A DNA stretch of 64,000 nucleotides from positions 2,790,001 to 2,854,000 of the forward strand of contig JAQSEB010000033.1 of assembly GCA_030063045.1 (NCBI GenBank), written 5' to 3'. The position numbers were made by a program, and so were the translations under genes. The notes under the pieces are model-generated. The model searched no databases. It was given only the letters and a program-made list of their open reading frames with translations, and was not told the origin of the DNA. Of this stretch, positions 1-12,385 are shown one piece after another (position 1 is the stretch's first letter; each line of letters starts with the position of its first letter). Source of the DNA: Pratylenchus scribneri (Eukaryota; Nematoda; Chromadorea; Rhabditida; Pratylenchidae).

Positions 1-1057
1 CAAAATTATTATTTTTTTAAATGTTAATTATGTGGTCAACAAGCATCCACTTTTTTGAATCTCAATTTTGCATGGCCTTAAATATTCATTCCGGACAAAA
101 TAAATTCAAATTTTAATTCATTTTTTTAATTCCAAATAAACAATTTAAAATTGACAATGAGAGTGCGATGAAGTTGGCACACAGTTAGTTCCCTGCTGAT
201 AAAATACATGTAAAATATAAAATAGAGCACAAATTGATATATAAAAACATTATAGTGAAAGTTTAAAGAAACAATACAAAAAAAAAAAAAAAAACAATGA
301 GAATTGAAAGTTGGGTTGAATTGGAGGGGGAATGGTGGAATAATAAAAATCAATTTAAATTGTCCAAAATAATAACCATTTTTATTTTGAATTAAAATTT
401 GGGAAAATTTTGAGCTTTTCAATATGTTAATAAAATGCCTATAATAAGGGCCTTTCCTATTTGTCCGACTGTACCCAAATTTTTGTGCCTCATAATCGGC
501 CCGTCACCCTGCTATCAATCAAATATTTGCCTCAATCTGTCTTTTTTAAAAACAATTTTTTAAAAGAAGCTCAAACTCAAAGTCATTTTAGGATACCTAT
601 ATAGGATTATGGCCTATTTTATGGCAAAAAATTTTAATTTTTTAACTAATATTTTGAACAATTTTCGTTGGTATTTTTCAAATAAATTTCGGGTATAATT
701 TTCGAATTTTGAACTTAAACTGCATATAGGATATGGCCACATTTTTATGGCCAAAAATGGTAATTTTTAGCTAAATTTTTGGACAAATTTTGGTTAATCT
801 TTCATGCCAATAAAATATAGGGAATATTTTTTTAATAAGCCTTTAAGTCATTTTAGGATCCCTAAAAGATTTGGCCAGATTTTATGGCCAGAAAATGTTA
901 TATTTTTAAGCCAAAACTTTTGGACAATTTTCATTGATGTTTTTAGGTGACAATGAAATTCACAATAAGGAAAAGCGAATAAGAGAAAGGGAAATGGGAT
1001 TGTTGTCAAAAATTGGGCCCAATTTTTTGATGTATAATTTTACTCGTTCAGTGCCAA
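1..1057. other. Intergenic DNA downstream of the HtrL_YibB gene
   Basis: AT-rich flank with no supported gene. A 16-base A run lies near 277-294. From about 585 to 940 a block of about 130 bp occurs three times in degenerate form: each copy has a 'TTTAGGAT(A/C)CC' or 'ATAGGATATGGCC' start, then 'TTTTATGGCCA(A/G)AAAAT', then 'TTTTGGACAATTTT'. ORFs here are AT-rich and show no domain. Confidence 0.6.
608..940. repeat. Degenerate ~130-bp triplication
   Basis: Three successive blocks near 590-715, 718-840 and 842-940 share an order of motifs: GGAT, GGCC, TTTATGGCCA, then TTTTGGACAATTTT. Copies differ by many substitutions and small indels, so this is an old duplication. Confidence 0.5.
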
Positions 1058-4000
1058 TCAATTTTGACTAGAATTTGAATTTGAAGAAGATGAAAGCAGC
1101 TTGAAAGCGTCGAACCATCCGCCTTGCAGCAAATTGAATGTGGAATTGTATTTTTGAATGGTGACCAAAAGGGTGGTTTGGTCATCGTCCACTTTGTTTT
1201 CATCCAACAATTCAGTGAATATTTTCTGGAAGAATATCCAGAATCGACGAATTACCCGATCATCGCCGGCCAAGAAGCCGCCGCTCACAACCGACCGTTG
1301 CTTTCGGTACACCTATGAAAAAATTGCATTTTAGTTTTAAACCATTTTTAATATTATATTTATTAATATTTTTTTTTTGGTAGCATTTTGATTTTTGACC
1401 TTGTTGAACACTGCTATTTTATTAAATTTAATTCTATTTTCGTTGAATATATAAAGAATATAAAAGAGAAAAAATTTATGAGTTCAACAATTTTTATGCC
1501 AATTTTACCAAAAAACTAATAAATAATATTTCTTATGTTAACGAATTCAAAGATAATATTAATATATTTCATTAACTTTTTTTTCCATATGTAAATTATT
1601 ATAAACATTTGCTTGCTTAATTTCTCGCATGAATTATGCGTTTTGGATTGATCCATGATTGTCAAATGCACAATTAAATTTGGGACAATTAGGCGAGCCT
1701 AATGCCAAGACCATTCTATAATATCAATCTGGTACCTAAGCCCATTATTTTGGCCATATCTCGCCAAGGAATCGACCAATTTAGGAAGGCGATATGCCAT
1801 TTTAAAGCCCTAAATGTCCGCTAAAAAGTGGCATAACAAATTTTTTGAAATTTTAAAACAATTTGTAAATAAGCGGCTTTTCCTCAGAAGATTAGGGTTT
1901 ATTACACTCATCAAAGGCATGTAACTTTTTCCATTGTTGGATTCAATAAAATTTAAAATAGGCCAATTTGTAGAGGAAGGAAAGTTTTGGCTTTAAAATG
2001 GTATATCGCCCATCCAAATTAGTTAAATCTTTTAAGCTATAGAGAAAAAATATTTCCCTTCGAGTGTCAATAATAATAAAACTTTTGGATAAATTTATAA
2101 TTTATTATAGAGCATTTTAATTCAGTTCAAAAATTAGTGAACAATGTTATATATTTATCGAATTATAGGATGGCAAAGAAACCGTTGATATTTAACAAAA
2201 ATTAACTTTGCTGTTCTTTTTTTGGACTATTTCTCTGAAAAATATTCAATATTTGCATTTGATATCCATTTTAGGCAATTTAATGGTCAAAATAAAATAC
2301 AACAACTAATTGCTTATTTTATAAAATTTGGATTGGATTAAAAAATGTCCAATACTATTTTTTTAGTTAATTTATTTACTAAATTATTTAAATTTTATGA
2401 CCCTTTTCCATTTTTGTATTATTGACTCACTTTGTCCAATGTGTACCGTTCGACCCGTTCCACCAATGTCGGCAATTTGACTAGAGTGATTTGCCCGCTG
2501 CGCAATGCCGGTGGCATCCAAACACCTTTTGGAATTGCCGAGGCCGAGCCATGGCCATAGCCGGCATCAAGCCATGCAAAGAATTGTTCACTGCGTCCAA
2601 TTGGCCGAGGGAATCGAGAAGTTAAGGTGGCATTGTAGAGGAAATATGGCTGAAAGTGGGTGGAAGTGAAATTGATTAAAAAAATTTTAAAATTAGGCTA
2701 AAGAATTTGGCTTAAAAACATAAAATGAACTGAAAATTAAGCAGGCGATTTCAGTAACTGGGCCTATTCTTTTGCCCATAACTCAACAAGGAAGAAACCA
2801 ATTCAGGAAAGCAATATATCATTTGAAAGCCCTAAAATTCCTCTAAAAATGGCTAAACTAATTTTTTGAACATTTATAATAATTTGTAAAATAAGCAGCT
2901 TTTCTTCAAAAAAATCAGGTGAAAGCTTAAAGAATTTATAAAATAAGCAGCTTTTCTTCAAAAAAATCAGGTTTATGTTTATTTCACTCATCAAAGATAT
3001 AATTAGTTCTTTTAAAGCTTGATTTTTTAAAATTTAAAAAATATCAAATTCTAGAAGACACTTTGGGCTTTAAAATAGCATATTGCCTTCCTAAATTGGC
3101 TATTGTCTTGTTGAGTTGGCCGAAAATTAATGCAGATTAATCAGCGGTAAAATGTAATAATAATACTTAATGTTTTTGACTGTAATTAACCCGATTCTTT
3201 TAGGAAAAGCCGCCTAATTTACAGTGTTTTAAATTTTCAAAAATTAGTTTTGCCACTTTTTAGAGGACATTTAGGGCTTTCAAATGGCACATCGCCTCTT
3301 AAATTGGCTGCTTCCTTATTGAGATATGATAAAAAGAATGGACCCAGGTATTGAAATGACGGTTAAATCCTAATTTTTTAAGCTTAGTATTTATTCCATT
3401 TAGAATTTCACCATTTTTGATCAAATTAAATGTAAAACATTACAAAAGTGCCGTATCTCACCTTTGAATTGACCAGAATGTCATAGTCCGGGTAGAGTGT
3501 TTCGGGATGTTCCCTCATTTGTTGGTCCCAATCCTGTTGCCAATTTGTTTGCTCCCAACGCATTATTTCCTCAATTTCGGGTCGATATTTGTAAAATGGC
3601 AATTCCGAGAGGGAAGTTTCCACAATCTGTGCACAAAAATTAAGGGAATAAAAATAAAATAAAATTTTTAGAATGGAAAAAAGACATTTTTGGTAAATAA
3701 ATTTGGCCAATAATTTCAAATTAATTTAATCGGATTTTAATATTATTTTTAGGCAATTTTATGCATAAAAAATATCCGAAAAATTAACAGAATAAATTGA
3801 ATTGCCGAAAAAGGCTTAAGTTCTAGATTTAATGGCATAAAAATGGGCCAAAATTTTAGATTAATTTAATCGGATTTTAATATTATTTTTCGGATAATCA
3901 TTTAAAAATGTTATAAATTCGGACATTCAGATTTTTCTGTATTTCAGCATATAAATTGCGAAAATGCACCTGATTTTTGGCAAACAAATTTGGCAAAAAT

Positions 4001-7000
4001 TTTAATATTAATTAATATATCTTTTAAAATTAAATATTTTTAAAATTTTTTATTCTAAAAATGCCATCAAATTTTGGCCGCCTTCAATTTTGGCTTTTTC
4101 GGCATAAAAATGCAAATTTAAAGAAGGCACCTGAATCCGTTCCCAATCCAGCGTGCGATTGCCGAGGGCACGCAAATATTCGGTCACGGCTGGATCGCAG
4201 AAGAGGACAATGTTATTCTGGAGACGAAGGAGAATGTTGGTCAAATAGCCCAAATATTGATCAAAATGGCGGGTGAATCTGCGCATTCAAAAAGATTAAT
4301 ATTAATAGTGGTAACTGGTAAGATTAGGGGGTAATGATCATATGAGTTCAAATAAATTGTTTTTAAACCAGATTAATTGTTCTTTATTTTTATTTATTCC
4401 GCAAAAATGGTCACAGGTACAACTTACAATCTTATAGATCATTAAACAAAGGGAATTATGTTTCTCCCTAATACTTATTTTTTTAAATATTTCTCATTGG
4501 ATATGCCCTTCGGCTGCTCTGAAGGCAGGGCCCCGTTTCAATTTCCACTTTTAACTTTTAACTTTAAAGATTTTAGCTTTTAACTTTTAACTTTGAAAAT
4601 TTTCTGTTTCAATTAGCTTTTTCAAATTAAAAGTTCAAAGTTAAAAGTTCAAAGTAAAATTTTCAAAGTTAATGGTGATTCTGTTTCAATTAATGCTTTG
4701 AACTGACCTTACTTTTAAAAGTTCCTTTGAACTTTGAAGATTCACTTTGAACTTTTAATAAAAATATTCAAAAGTAGAAATAGGGCCTAAATCAGTGCTT
4801 TGAACTCATTTAAAAAAATCATAAAAAAATTTAGAAAAAATTTAAAAATTATGAAATCAAAAATATTATATAGAAAAGGCTCTGCTCTATCCAACCATAT
4901 AAAATTTTTAGGTGAATGATAATTTTATGATTTTTTAGAATTTTTTAAACGAAAAATTTGAAAAAAGGCTATAAATCGTCGACTATCTGAATTTAGAAAT
5001 TCATAACTCAGAAAATATTTTCAAAAAAATTCTGAAATTTGCAAAATTAGTTAATATATAATTTTTAGCTTTTATTTTTATTTTGGATTTTTCTGAAAAT
5101 TTTTATCATTTCTAAAAATGGTGCGACGAGTCGCCGCACGTCCTCAGAAAAAATTATTCATAAATTTACAAAATTTCAATAAAAAATTTGAAATTTTTAT
5201 AGAATATTTTACGGATATTTTTGAATGTATAAAAAATTTTTGAAAAATTTTCCTCTTTTCCAAAAGAAATTATAACGATACGCCTTATGGGCGCATGCCA
5301 ATGTGCGCAGTAATTTTGCCGCATCATAATTCTTCATCCACTGAAGTGTTTTAAAATATTCTTATGTCATTTTGAAGAGCAAAATTATAGCTTTTAATTA
5401 TTATATTTTTTTAATAGATTGGTTCGATCTTTTTGGAAATATGATTTTAATAGAAAGGTTGAAATAATTTTCGGCTTATTCGACATTTTTGACCATAACT
5501 TTTTGATTTAAAATCCGATTAACTTATTTTGCACATCATTCAATAGAACTCATTCAGCCTTTTAATATGACCACAAATTCATTAAAATATTTTTAGAATT
5601 TGAAATTTTTTATAGGATGTTTCAGCAAATTTCTACATTTTTTAGAAAATAGAATTAATAGGAAAAAAAGAATAAAAATTTCAAAAATTTTTTATCATAT
5701 ATCGAATTATCCATACAATAATCTCTGAAAATTTTAGAATTTTTTATTGATAGAATTTTGAGATATGATTTTATATACATATTTAAAACAATTTAATTTA
5801 ATCTTGATTTTCCTACTTTTAGAAGCTCAAAAGGAAATTGCGTTTCAATTTCTTAAAAGTTAAAGGGAAAAAGTTCAAAGTAGGAAATTTATAATTGAAA
5901 CAAAATTTTGCTCACTTTTAACTTTTAATTTGAACTTTGAAGATTTTTACTTTTAACTTTGAACTTTTTAGTGGTCAAAATTGAAACGCTTTAATTTTAA
6001 CTTTAATTTTAATTTTTACTTTGAACTTTTTAAAAGTTCAAAGTTAAAAGTGGAAATTGAAACGGGGCCCAGGGATCTCAATTCCCCATTAATATTTCCT
6101 TTTTCAGTCCCAAATCCCCATCTTTGATACCGTATTTTATGGGAAATGGCTAAAAAAGGGAAAATTATGTAATTATGAATGTAATTGCACTTTTCATTCC
6201 GGAATTGTAATTGCACTTTTCATTCCGGAATTGTAATTGCACTTTTCTTTCCGGAATTGTAATTGCACTTTTCATTCCGGAATTGTAATTGCACTTTTCA
6301 TTCCGGAATTGTAATTGCACTTTTCTTTCCGGAATTGTAATTGCACTTTTCTTTCCGGAATTGTAATTGCACTTTTCTTTCCGGAATTGTAATTGCACTT
6401 TCTTTCCGGAATTGTAATTGCACTTTTCTTTCCGGAATTGTAATTGCACTTTTCATTCCGGAATTGTAATTGCACTTTTCTTTCCGGAATTGTAATTGCA
6501 CTTTTCATTCCGGAATTGTAATTGCACTTTTCTTTCCGGAATTGTAATTGCACTTTTCTTTCCGGAATTGCAATTGCACTTTTCATTCCGGAATTGTAAT
6601 TGCACTTTTCATTCCGGAATTGTAATTGCACTTTTCTTTCCGGAATTGTAATTGCACTTTTCTTTCCGGAATTGTAATTGCACTTTTCATTCCGGAATTG
6701 TAATTGCACTTTTCTTTCCGGAATTGTAATTGCACTTTTCTTTCCGGAATTGTAATTGCACTTTTCTTCCGGAATTGTAATTGCACTTTTCATTCCGGAA
6801 TTGTAATTGCACTTTTCATTCCGGAATTGTAATTGCACTTTCTTTCCGGAATTGTAATTGCACTTTTCTTTCCGGAATTGTAATTGCACTTTCTTTCCGG
6901 AATTGTAATTGCACTTTTCTTTCCGGAATTGTAATTGCACTTTTCTTTCAGGAATTGTAATTGCATTTGTAATTCATTTTTATTAAAAATTAAAATGCCC

Positions 7001-10000
7001 ATAAGGAATTTATCCTCCCCGTTCCCTCACCTCACTTCTTTTCTTTCTCCAATTTTATTTGATACCGTTTTTAGTAATAGGGAAATGGGCACAGTAAACA
7101 TGAAATGACCACTTGTGGAATTTGAATTTTATCCTTCCCTTCCTAACATTTATTTTATTTCCCTTTCACAGTTCGATCAAAAATATGTCCAAGGCATTAA
7201 TTTTAAAATCATAATTGTCCAAAAATACCCAAAAATCAATTTTCAAAAAAGATGGCCTGATTAATGGGCCTTTAAAATTTTGTTAAATAAATTCCTAAAA
7301 TATTTTTGATATTCACCTTTGCCACTTTCCTCGTCCAATGTCCAACAATGCCGTCACCAAAACTGGCGCCTATAAAAAATTGGAAATAATGAACGAAAGC
7401 AAAAGCAGAATTTTGGACTACCTCTCGCCTTTTCCGCCTCAAATTCTGTCGTTCCTTTATCAATTCTAAAAGTTTATAAATTATTTTATTTTTATTTTAG
7501 AAACTATTTATTTTGAAAAAAAAAAACATTTAATTTCGAAGAAATTTTTATGTCGAAAATTAGATTTTTGCGGCCATATAATTTCCAAATTAGACTCATC
7601 AAGAATCCTATGCTCCTAGAACTGTATGCCCTAATCTTAATTAATCTAAAACATAATTCTCTAATAAGTCCAAATACTTTTTATGATCAAATTATATAAA
7701 GAATTTTTTATATAATTAAATGTTAAATCAGACATCTTTAAAAGATTCCTGCTGCACCCCAGAGAGCTAATAAACCTTACCCTTAACTTAACATTAAACC
7801 CAATTCTAAGCTCCAAAACTTTGTTTATGGCCAAATTATATGGTCTAAAAAAAATTTTTGAGATGAATTTCTATAAAATCAATACTATTTTCTATAAATT
7901 CAATGTTTTTTCAGCAATTTAAATTATTTTCCCCTTTTTTGGACCTACCTTTGCTCCCAATAAATTGTCTGGTGCGAACAGTGGCTTGAAGCGTGAAATT
8001 CTTATTTGGCATTGGTGGAGGCGTTGGCGGCGGAGGAAGTGACCATTCTTCCGCCGAGCTTTCATCGGGTGGTGGCCTTCGCCAAATTGGCACTGGCGAT
8101 GGTTGTGTGATCCCAGCAGGTGCTCCGTAGAATGGATCGAATGGAATTTCAACTGAATGGATACGAAATAGAAAATTTCACTGTAGTTGATTGAATAGCT
8201 GGGCCTACTATTCTTTTGGCCATAGCTCAACAAGGAAGCAGCCAATTCAGGAAGGCGAAATGCCATTTGAAAGCCCTAAATGTTCTCTAAAAAGTGGCCA
8301 AAACTAATTTATTAAAAATTTAAAATAATTTGAAAAATAAGCCGTTTTTCTTCAGAAAATTTGAGTTTATTAAGCATTTTTAAGAATACATAATATTTTT
8401 TGCATGAAAAATAGTTTTTGACTTCTAAATAAATCTAAAACCCGTTCTAGACCTTAAAAAAATTATATAAATCTGTAGATCTCATCGATATGCGGCTTTT
8501 GACATAAAAATTGCTTAGTTTAAAAAAGATATTGAGAAAATTAAACCACTTAAACCATACATTTTCTAGTATTTGGTTTTAAACACTTTAACTTTTGTGC
8601 AAACCCTGACATTTTATATATCATTCGATGCGCCTCGATGAGATCTATTTTAAATGGTCAAAAACGGTTCCATCACTTTATAAAGTTGAATTTCATAAAA
8701 ATATAAAAAAAAGGCCACTTTTTAGAGGACACTTTAGGGTTTCCAATGGTATATTGCCTTCGCAGAATGGCTATTGCCTTGTTGAGTTATGATCAAAAGA
8801 AGAGCAAAGTTACTGAAATGTCCCTTACCGGGATGGATGATGTCTTCCTCCATGGAGGAGGATGGTGGCCCATATGGCAGTGGATGATGGCCATGATGGA
8901 ACATTGTTGGGGTTGGCCTTGGCTCACGTTCCACACTGGCGATGATCTCATTCAATTCTTCCTCCACTCGACGATTTCCTTTCCATTCATTGCCAATTTG
9001 GCCAATTGTTGGAGGCCTTCGCGTCGTTCGGCCATATAATTCGTCACTTTGTTCCACGGTCTCGTCTTCGGCCCGAACTGGGCCAAATTCGATTGTGGGC
9101 CTTTTTGCCTCATATCCATCTGTTTCTGTTGCCGTTAGCATTGACGCATTTGAGGAGGTAAGTTCCAATTCAATGGATGAAGCGGTGGAATGATTTTCTG
9201 GGCTAAAAATTTGAATTATAATATTTCATGCACAAAATATTCAAATGGGAGTCAACTTTTCACCATGCCAACTTGCCGCCATTTATAATAGTTTATAAAA
9301 AACTGAGCCAATTTTGATGAATTTAGTATCAAATTAAAGAGAAGACTTTTAGCCATTTATTAATATTAATTTTATTTAAATATGTTCAGAAATTATAAAG
9401 TTATGCTCTTAAAACCTTTATTATGGATTAGAAAATTTTAAATGATTTTTTGAGCACATTTTCATCAATTTTGAATTAAATATAATATCAATGGATAGTC
9501 AAAAATCTGCTCTTTAATATTTATTAAAATCATCAAAATTATTTCATTCCTTGATGAGTTATAATAAACACCGAAAAATTAGCCTTAGGGTAATTTGGAT
9601 CGTATCCCCAATTTCTTGCCTTTGAGAAGTCAAAACAATGGAAATTGTTGGAGATTCATCAACCATCACAATTGGAGTTGTGGTTTCCAATATTTCAACA
9701 TTTGATGGCAATTTTTGGCCTAAATTGTCGGTCACTCTTGGCTTTTCGCGAAGCCAAAACAAATCATCAAAATCTTCCTCTTCTTCCTTTGTTCGACTTT
9801 CTTCACTCGAATTTGCCACATTTTCTGTGGGGAAATGGAAAATTTTGCAATATTTTGAATGAAATTTTGCTTCATATTCTGGATTATGAAATGAATAAAT
9901 TTAATTTGTTGAAAAAAATCAGTGGATTCAATAAAAGTGTCAATAACTAATCTAGTAAATTTATAATATCATCTTAAAAAAGGTCTGAATTTCAAAAGGC

Positions 10001-11898
10001 CTTTTTAAATTTTGTGAATTTTTTTAAACCTTCAAAAAATGTTACAAAAAATTTAGAATAGTCACTTTTTAGAGGACATTTAGGGCTTCAAAATGGCATA
10101 TCGCCTTCCCAGAATTGATTGCTTCCTTGCTGAGCTAGAGGCCAAAAGAAAAATTTAGGTACTGAAGTGATATTTAAAAATGTTTTTTTTTTGGTTTTTC
10201 GTTAATTTCAGTATTCTTTCCACTAGAATTCATTCGTGAATTTTCTCAAAATAGTATTGTTGTAAAAATCTACAGAATAACTGACCAATGCCCTTTTTCG
10301 TACTGCTGCTGAAGTTGCTCCCGGGCATTTCCTTTTCTATTCTAGCGCTACCGTTTTCCTCTTGAATTTGGTCCAAATTGCTTCCATTTTGCCTTTCCAA
10401 AATGCCCCATTCTCTGCCCTTTTCCAACTGTGCCCTCACAATACTATGACTTCCATTTCCTTTTGGCTCCTCATTTTTGATTTTCACCATTCGATCGAAT
10501 TCAATTTGCCGACCGGCTGGTGCCGTCACTCGAATCACATTATTATCAATATTTGGTCGTTGCTTTTTGCCATTCTTTTGCACAATTGAAAGGCGGAATT
10601 TTTGCTGATTTCTCTGTGGCAAAGTTGGCTGAGATGCCGTTGAAATATTCAACAATGATGTTCCAACTGTGGTCGAAACAATTTTGGGAGAAATTGCTGA
10701 AGAATTATTTGATGAATTTGAATCAATTTTATGGCCATTTGAAGGGGAATTAGTAGGCGAAGAAGGCGGTGGCAACAATGTGGAAATTCCAATGTTTTCC
10801 GTTGTTGAATTTTCGGCCATTTCTGTCTTATGTCCACCATTTTTCAGCCCCAATTCTTTCCAATTCGACGGCATTATGGCCAACCACAGCAAGAGGAGAA
10901 GGCCAATTCCCAATGCCACCATGCCGGCCAATGCTGCCAACCGTGCCAGCCGTTTTCGGCGTTTGCCAGCAGCCCCACTTCCCACTGATGACCATGCCCA
11001 ACCGGTTCGCCTCTCGCGTGCCGTCGGTCGCCAAACTCTTGCCGGCCGAAGCAACATTTGATCAATGGAATATTGTTGTTTTGGATGAGTTTGATGATTT
11101 GGATTACTACTGCCATTTTCACTATAATCGCTACCATTTTCGTCCAACAAACCAATTCCTTGCTGTTTATCTAAGATTAGGATATTATTATTTAATTGGG
11201 AAAAAATTCATCAAATTGGAGGTAGGTAATATTTCAAATATCAGAGACATTCTTTTGGCCATATCTCAGTGTTGCATTAGCCAATCTTGGAAGGCGATAT
11301 ACCATTTTAAAGCCAAAAGTATCCTCTAAAGTTTGGTCAATTTTAAATTTTATGAAATCTAAGTTCAAAAAGGTTACATGTCATTGAGTTTAATGAAAGC
11401 CAATTTTTGAGGAAAGCCATTATTTTATAAATTATTTTAAATTTTCAAAAATTAGTAAAGCCACTTTTTAGAGGACATTTAGGACTTTCAAATAGCATAT
11501 CGCCTTCCTGAATTGGTTGCTTTATTTTTGGGATTTGTTCAAAAGAATAGGTCTTGATATTGAATTGCCTATATTTCGCGTCTATTTTCCCCTCCATTCC
11601 TATTTTGGCCTTTTTTAAGTTTTCAATAAATTAGAATGGCCACTTTTTAGAGAACATTTAGGGCTTTTAAAAGGCATATAGCCTTCCAGAATTGGTTGAT
11701 TCCTTGTTGAGATATGGCCAAAAAAATGGTTCATGGATCCAATCGATTGTACCCAATTGTCCTATTTTGTTCCCATTCATCTATTTCACCTTTGTTGAGC
11801 ATGATTTTCCCATTTTTGCTGCTATTCATCGTTGTGGCCACATTTTCTTCTTCCTGTTTCCTTTGCAATAATCCATGTCCATTCTGATTGATGACCAT
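1058..11898 (-). CDS. HtrL_YibB-family type II membrane protein (GT-A-like, putative glycosyltransferase)
   Basis: Eleven exons on minus: 11898-11790, 11170-10286, 9824-9620, 9202-8829, 8152-7949, 7465-7422, 7369-7317, 4278-4131, 3626-3462, 2649-2431, 1312-1058 (2661 nt, 886 aa). All phases agree. Residues 1-113 are polar; KRRKR then precedes a single hydrophobic span (about 114-136), as in Golgi-type signal anchors. A long Ser/Pro/acidic linker leads to an HtrL_YibB domain from about 608 to the C-terminus. Visible family motifs are VLVTALLDIGRGKW, RHFDQYL, the NIVLFCDP strand, LPFYKY, ILVNSKPYF, FFAWLDAGYGHG and DDDQ near the end. Function is not established for this family; a sugar-transfer role is inference. 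The junction 9620/9202 uses a GC donor (AAAG|GCAAGA), and 10286 uses GTCAGT. The start is uncertain: ATG 11898 is the first in-frame ATG, but a good acceptor at 11927 could join an upstream exon. Confidence 0.88.
1745..2040. repeat. Foldback (MITE-like) family A, copy in intron 10 of the HtrL_YibB gene
   Basis: The left arm reads TTTTGGCCATATCTCGCCAA, then GGAAGGCGATATGCCATTTT, then AAAGCCCTAAATGTCC and AAAAAGTGGC. The right arm is the degenerate reverse complement and ends near ATATCGCCCATCC. The interior carries AAATAAGCGGCTTTTCCTC. Family A has arms of about 85 bp and is about 300 bp long when complete. Confidence 0.8.
2764..3350. repeat. Family A foldback, full copy plus a right half
   Basis: A full copy spans 2764-3123, followed by an orphan right half at 3190-3350 ending in TTGAGATATGATAAAAAG. 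Inside the full copy a ~60-bp interior segment (AATAAGCAGCTTTTCTTC region) is tandemly duplicated at about 2880-2970. Lies in the intron between the last catalytic-domain exons of the HtrL_YibB gene. Confidence 0.8.
4528..6070. mobile_element. 1.54-kb terminal-inverted-repeat element, non-autonomous
   Basis: Both ends begin GGGCCCCGTTTCAATTTCCA, and the identity continues to about 31 bp before diverging into subterminal tracts of AAAGTTAAAAG/AAAGTTCAAAG motifs (4555-4780 and 5810-6050). The interior has no long ORF, so it would be a non-autonomous DNA transposon or a large MITE. I cannot resolve a target-site duplication; the flanks are CTGAAGGCA and AGGGATCTC. It sits in the intron of the HtrL_YibB gene between the LDIGRGKW exon and the RHFDQYL exon. 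Confidence 0.75.
6180..6966. repeat. 26-bp minisatellite, about 30 units
   Basis: The unit TTGTAATTGCACTTTT plus C(A/T)TTCCGGAA is repeated nearly perfectly; a few units lose one T. The unit has no stop in any minus frame, and 3 x 26 nt gives a 26-residue peptide period, so long minus-strand ORFs (up to 222 residues) appear by construction. It lies within an intron, so I do not call it coding. Confidence 0.95.
8201..8806. repeat. Family A foldback with its two arms separated by ~340 bp
   Basis: The left arm and part of the interior lie at 8201-8375 and the right arm at 8714-8806. The intervening ~340 bp is unrelated AT-rich DNA, consistent with an insertion into an older copy or with two half copies. 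It flanks exon 5 of the HtrL_YibB gene on the intron side. Confidence 0.7.
9283..9577. repeat. Inverted-repeat family B, copy 1
   Basis: Arms: TTTTGATGAATTTAGTATCA then AATTAAAGAG at 9311-9345, against CTCTTTAATATTTATTAAAA then TCATCAAAATTATTTCATTC and ATGAGTTATAATAAAC at 9510-9572. The interior AT-rich spacer is about 130 bp. Related copies are at 45505-45815 and 54408-54742. Confidence 0.7.
10050..10160. repeat. Family A orphan right arm
   Basis: CACTTTTTAGAGGACATTTA, then GGCATATCGCCTTCCCAGAA, then TTGCTGAGCTAGAGGCCAAA. No left arm is found within 500 bp. It lies in the second intron of the HtrL_YibB gene. Confidence 0.75.
11248..11727. repeat. Family A full copy plus an extra right arm
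   Basis: A full foldback lies at 11248-11550 and an additional right arm (CCACTTTTTAGAGAACATTT to TTGAGATATGGCCAAAA) at 11636-11727. Both are inside the first mapped intron of the HtrL_YibB gene. Confidence 0.8.
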
Positions 11899-12385
11899 TC
11901 CGCCGCCACTTGATGGGCATTTAGCTGGAAAAAAGCATTCGGACTTTGACAAAAAATTCAAATGGAAAACACGATTTTTCCCTTTGTTTGTGTTTTGACT
12001 TTAAAAGAAGGAGGAAGACAAGAATTGCGAAGGAATGGCCAAAATAAGGGAGTCTGGTAGTGGCCAGAATGAAAGGGGATTTGTGGACACTTCAAACGTT
12101 TGGTTTGGTGGAACGTGGAAGGTGAAGAAATTGGGTTGGCCAGTGAATTAGGAGGAAACCAGCGACGCGGTGGCCAACCCATTCAAAAGGGATTTAGGGG
12201 GATCGGGGAGGAGATAATCCAAAGTTGGGGATGGATGGAATGGGGAAAGGGGGACACGGAATGGGTGTGGTTTTGTGGTGGGGATCATCAAAAAGGTGGG
12301 AACTGGGATTGGATTTCGTCCTTCCATTCATTCACACCAACATCCACCAAAGACTAATAAGCATTTCCTCCGTGTGAAATTGACA
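11899..12385. other. Probable 5' flank of the HtrL_YibB gene
   Basis: No supported gene. In minus orientation a poly-pyrimidine run and CCAG acceptor end at 11927, just upstream of the first in-frame ATG. This could be a trans-splice site or the junction with an unseen upstream exon. The rest is G-rich on plus, with short GGGGA/GGAATGG tracts. Confidence 0.45.

Noticed and set aside
6165..7002. Several minus ORFs encoding MQLQFRKEKCNYNSG repeats
   Set aside because: They are frame-independent products of a 26-bp repeat without stops, placed inside an intron.
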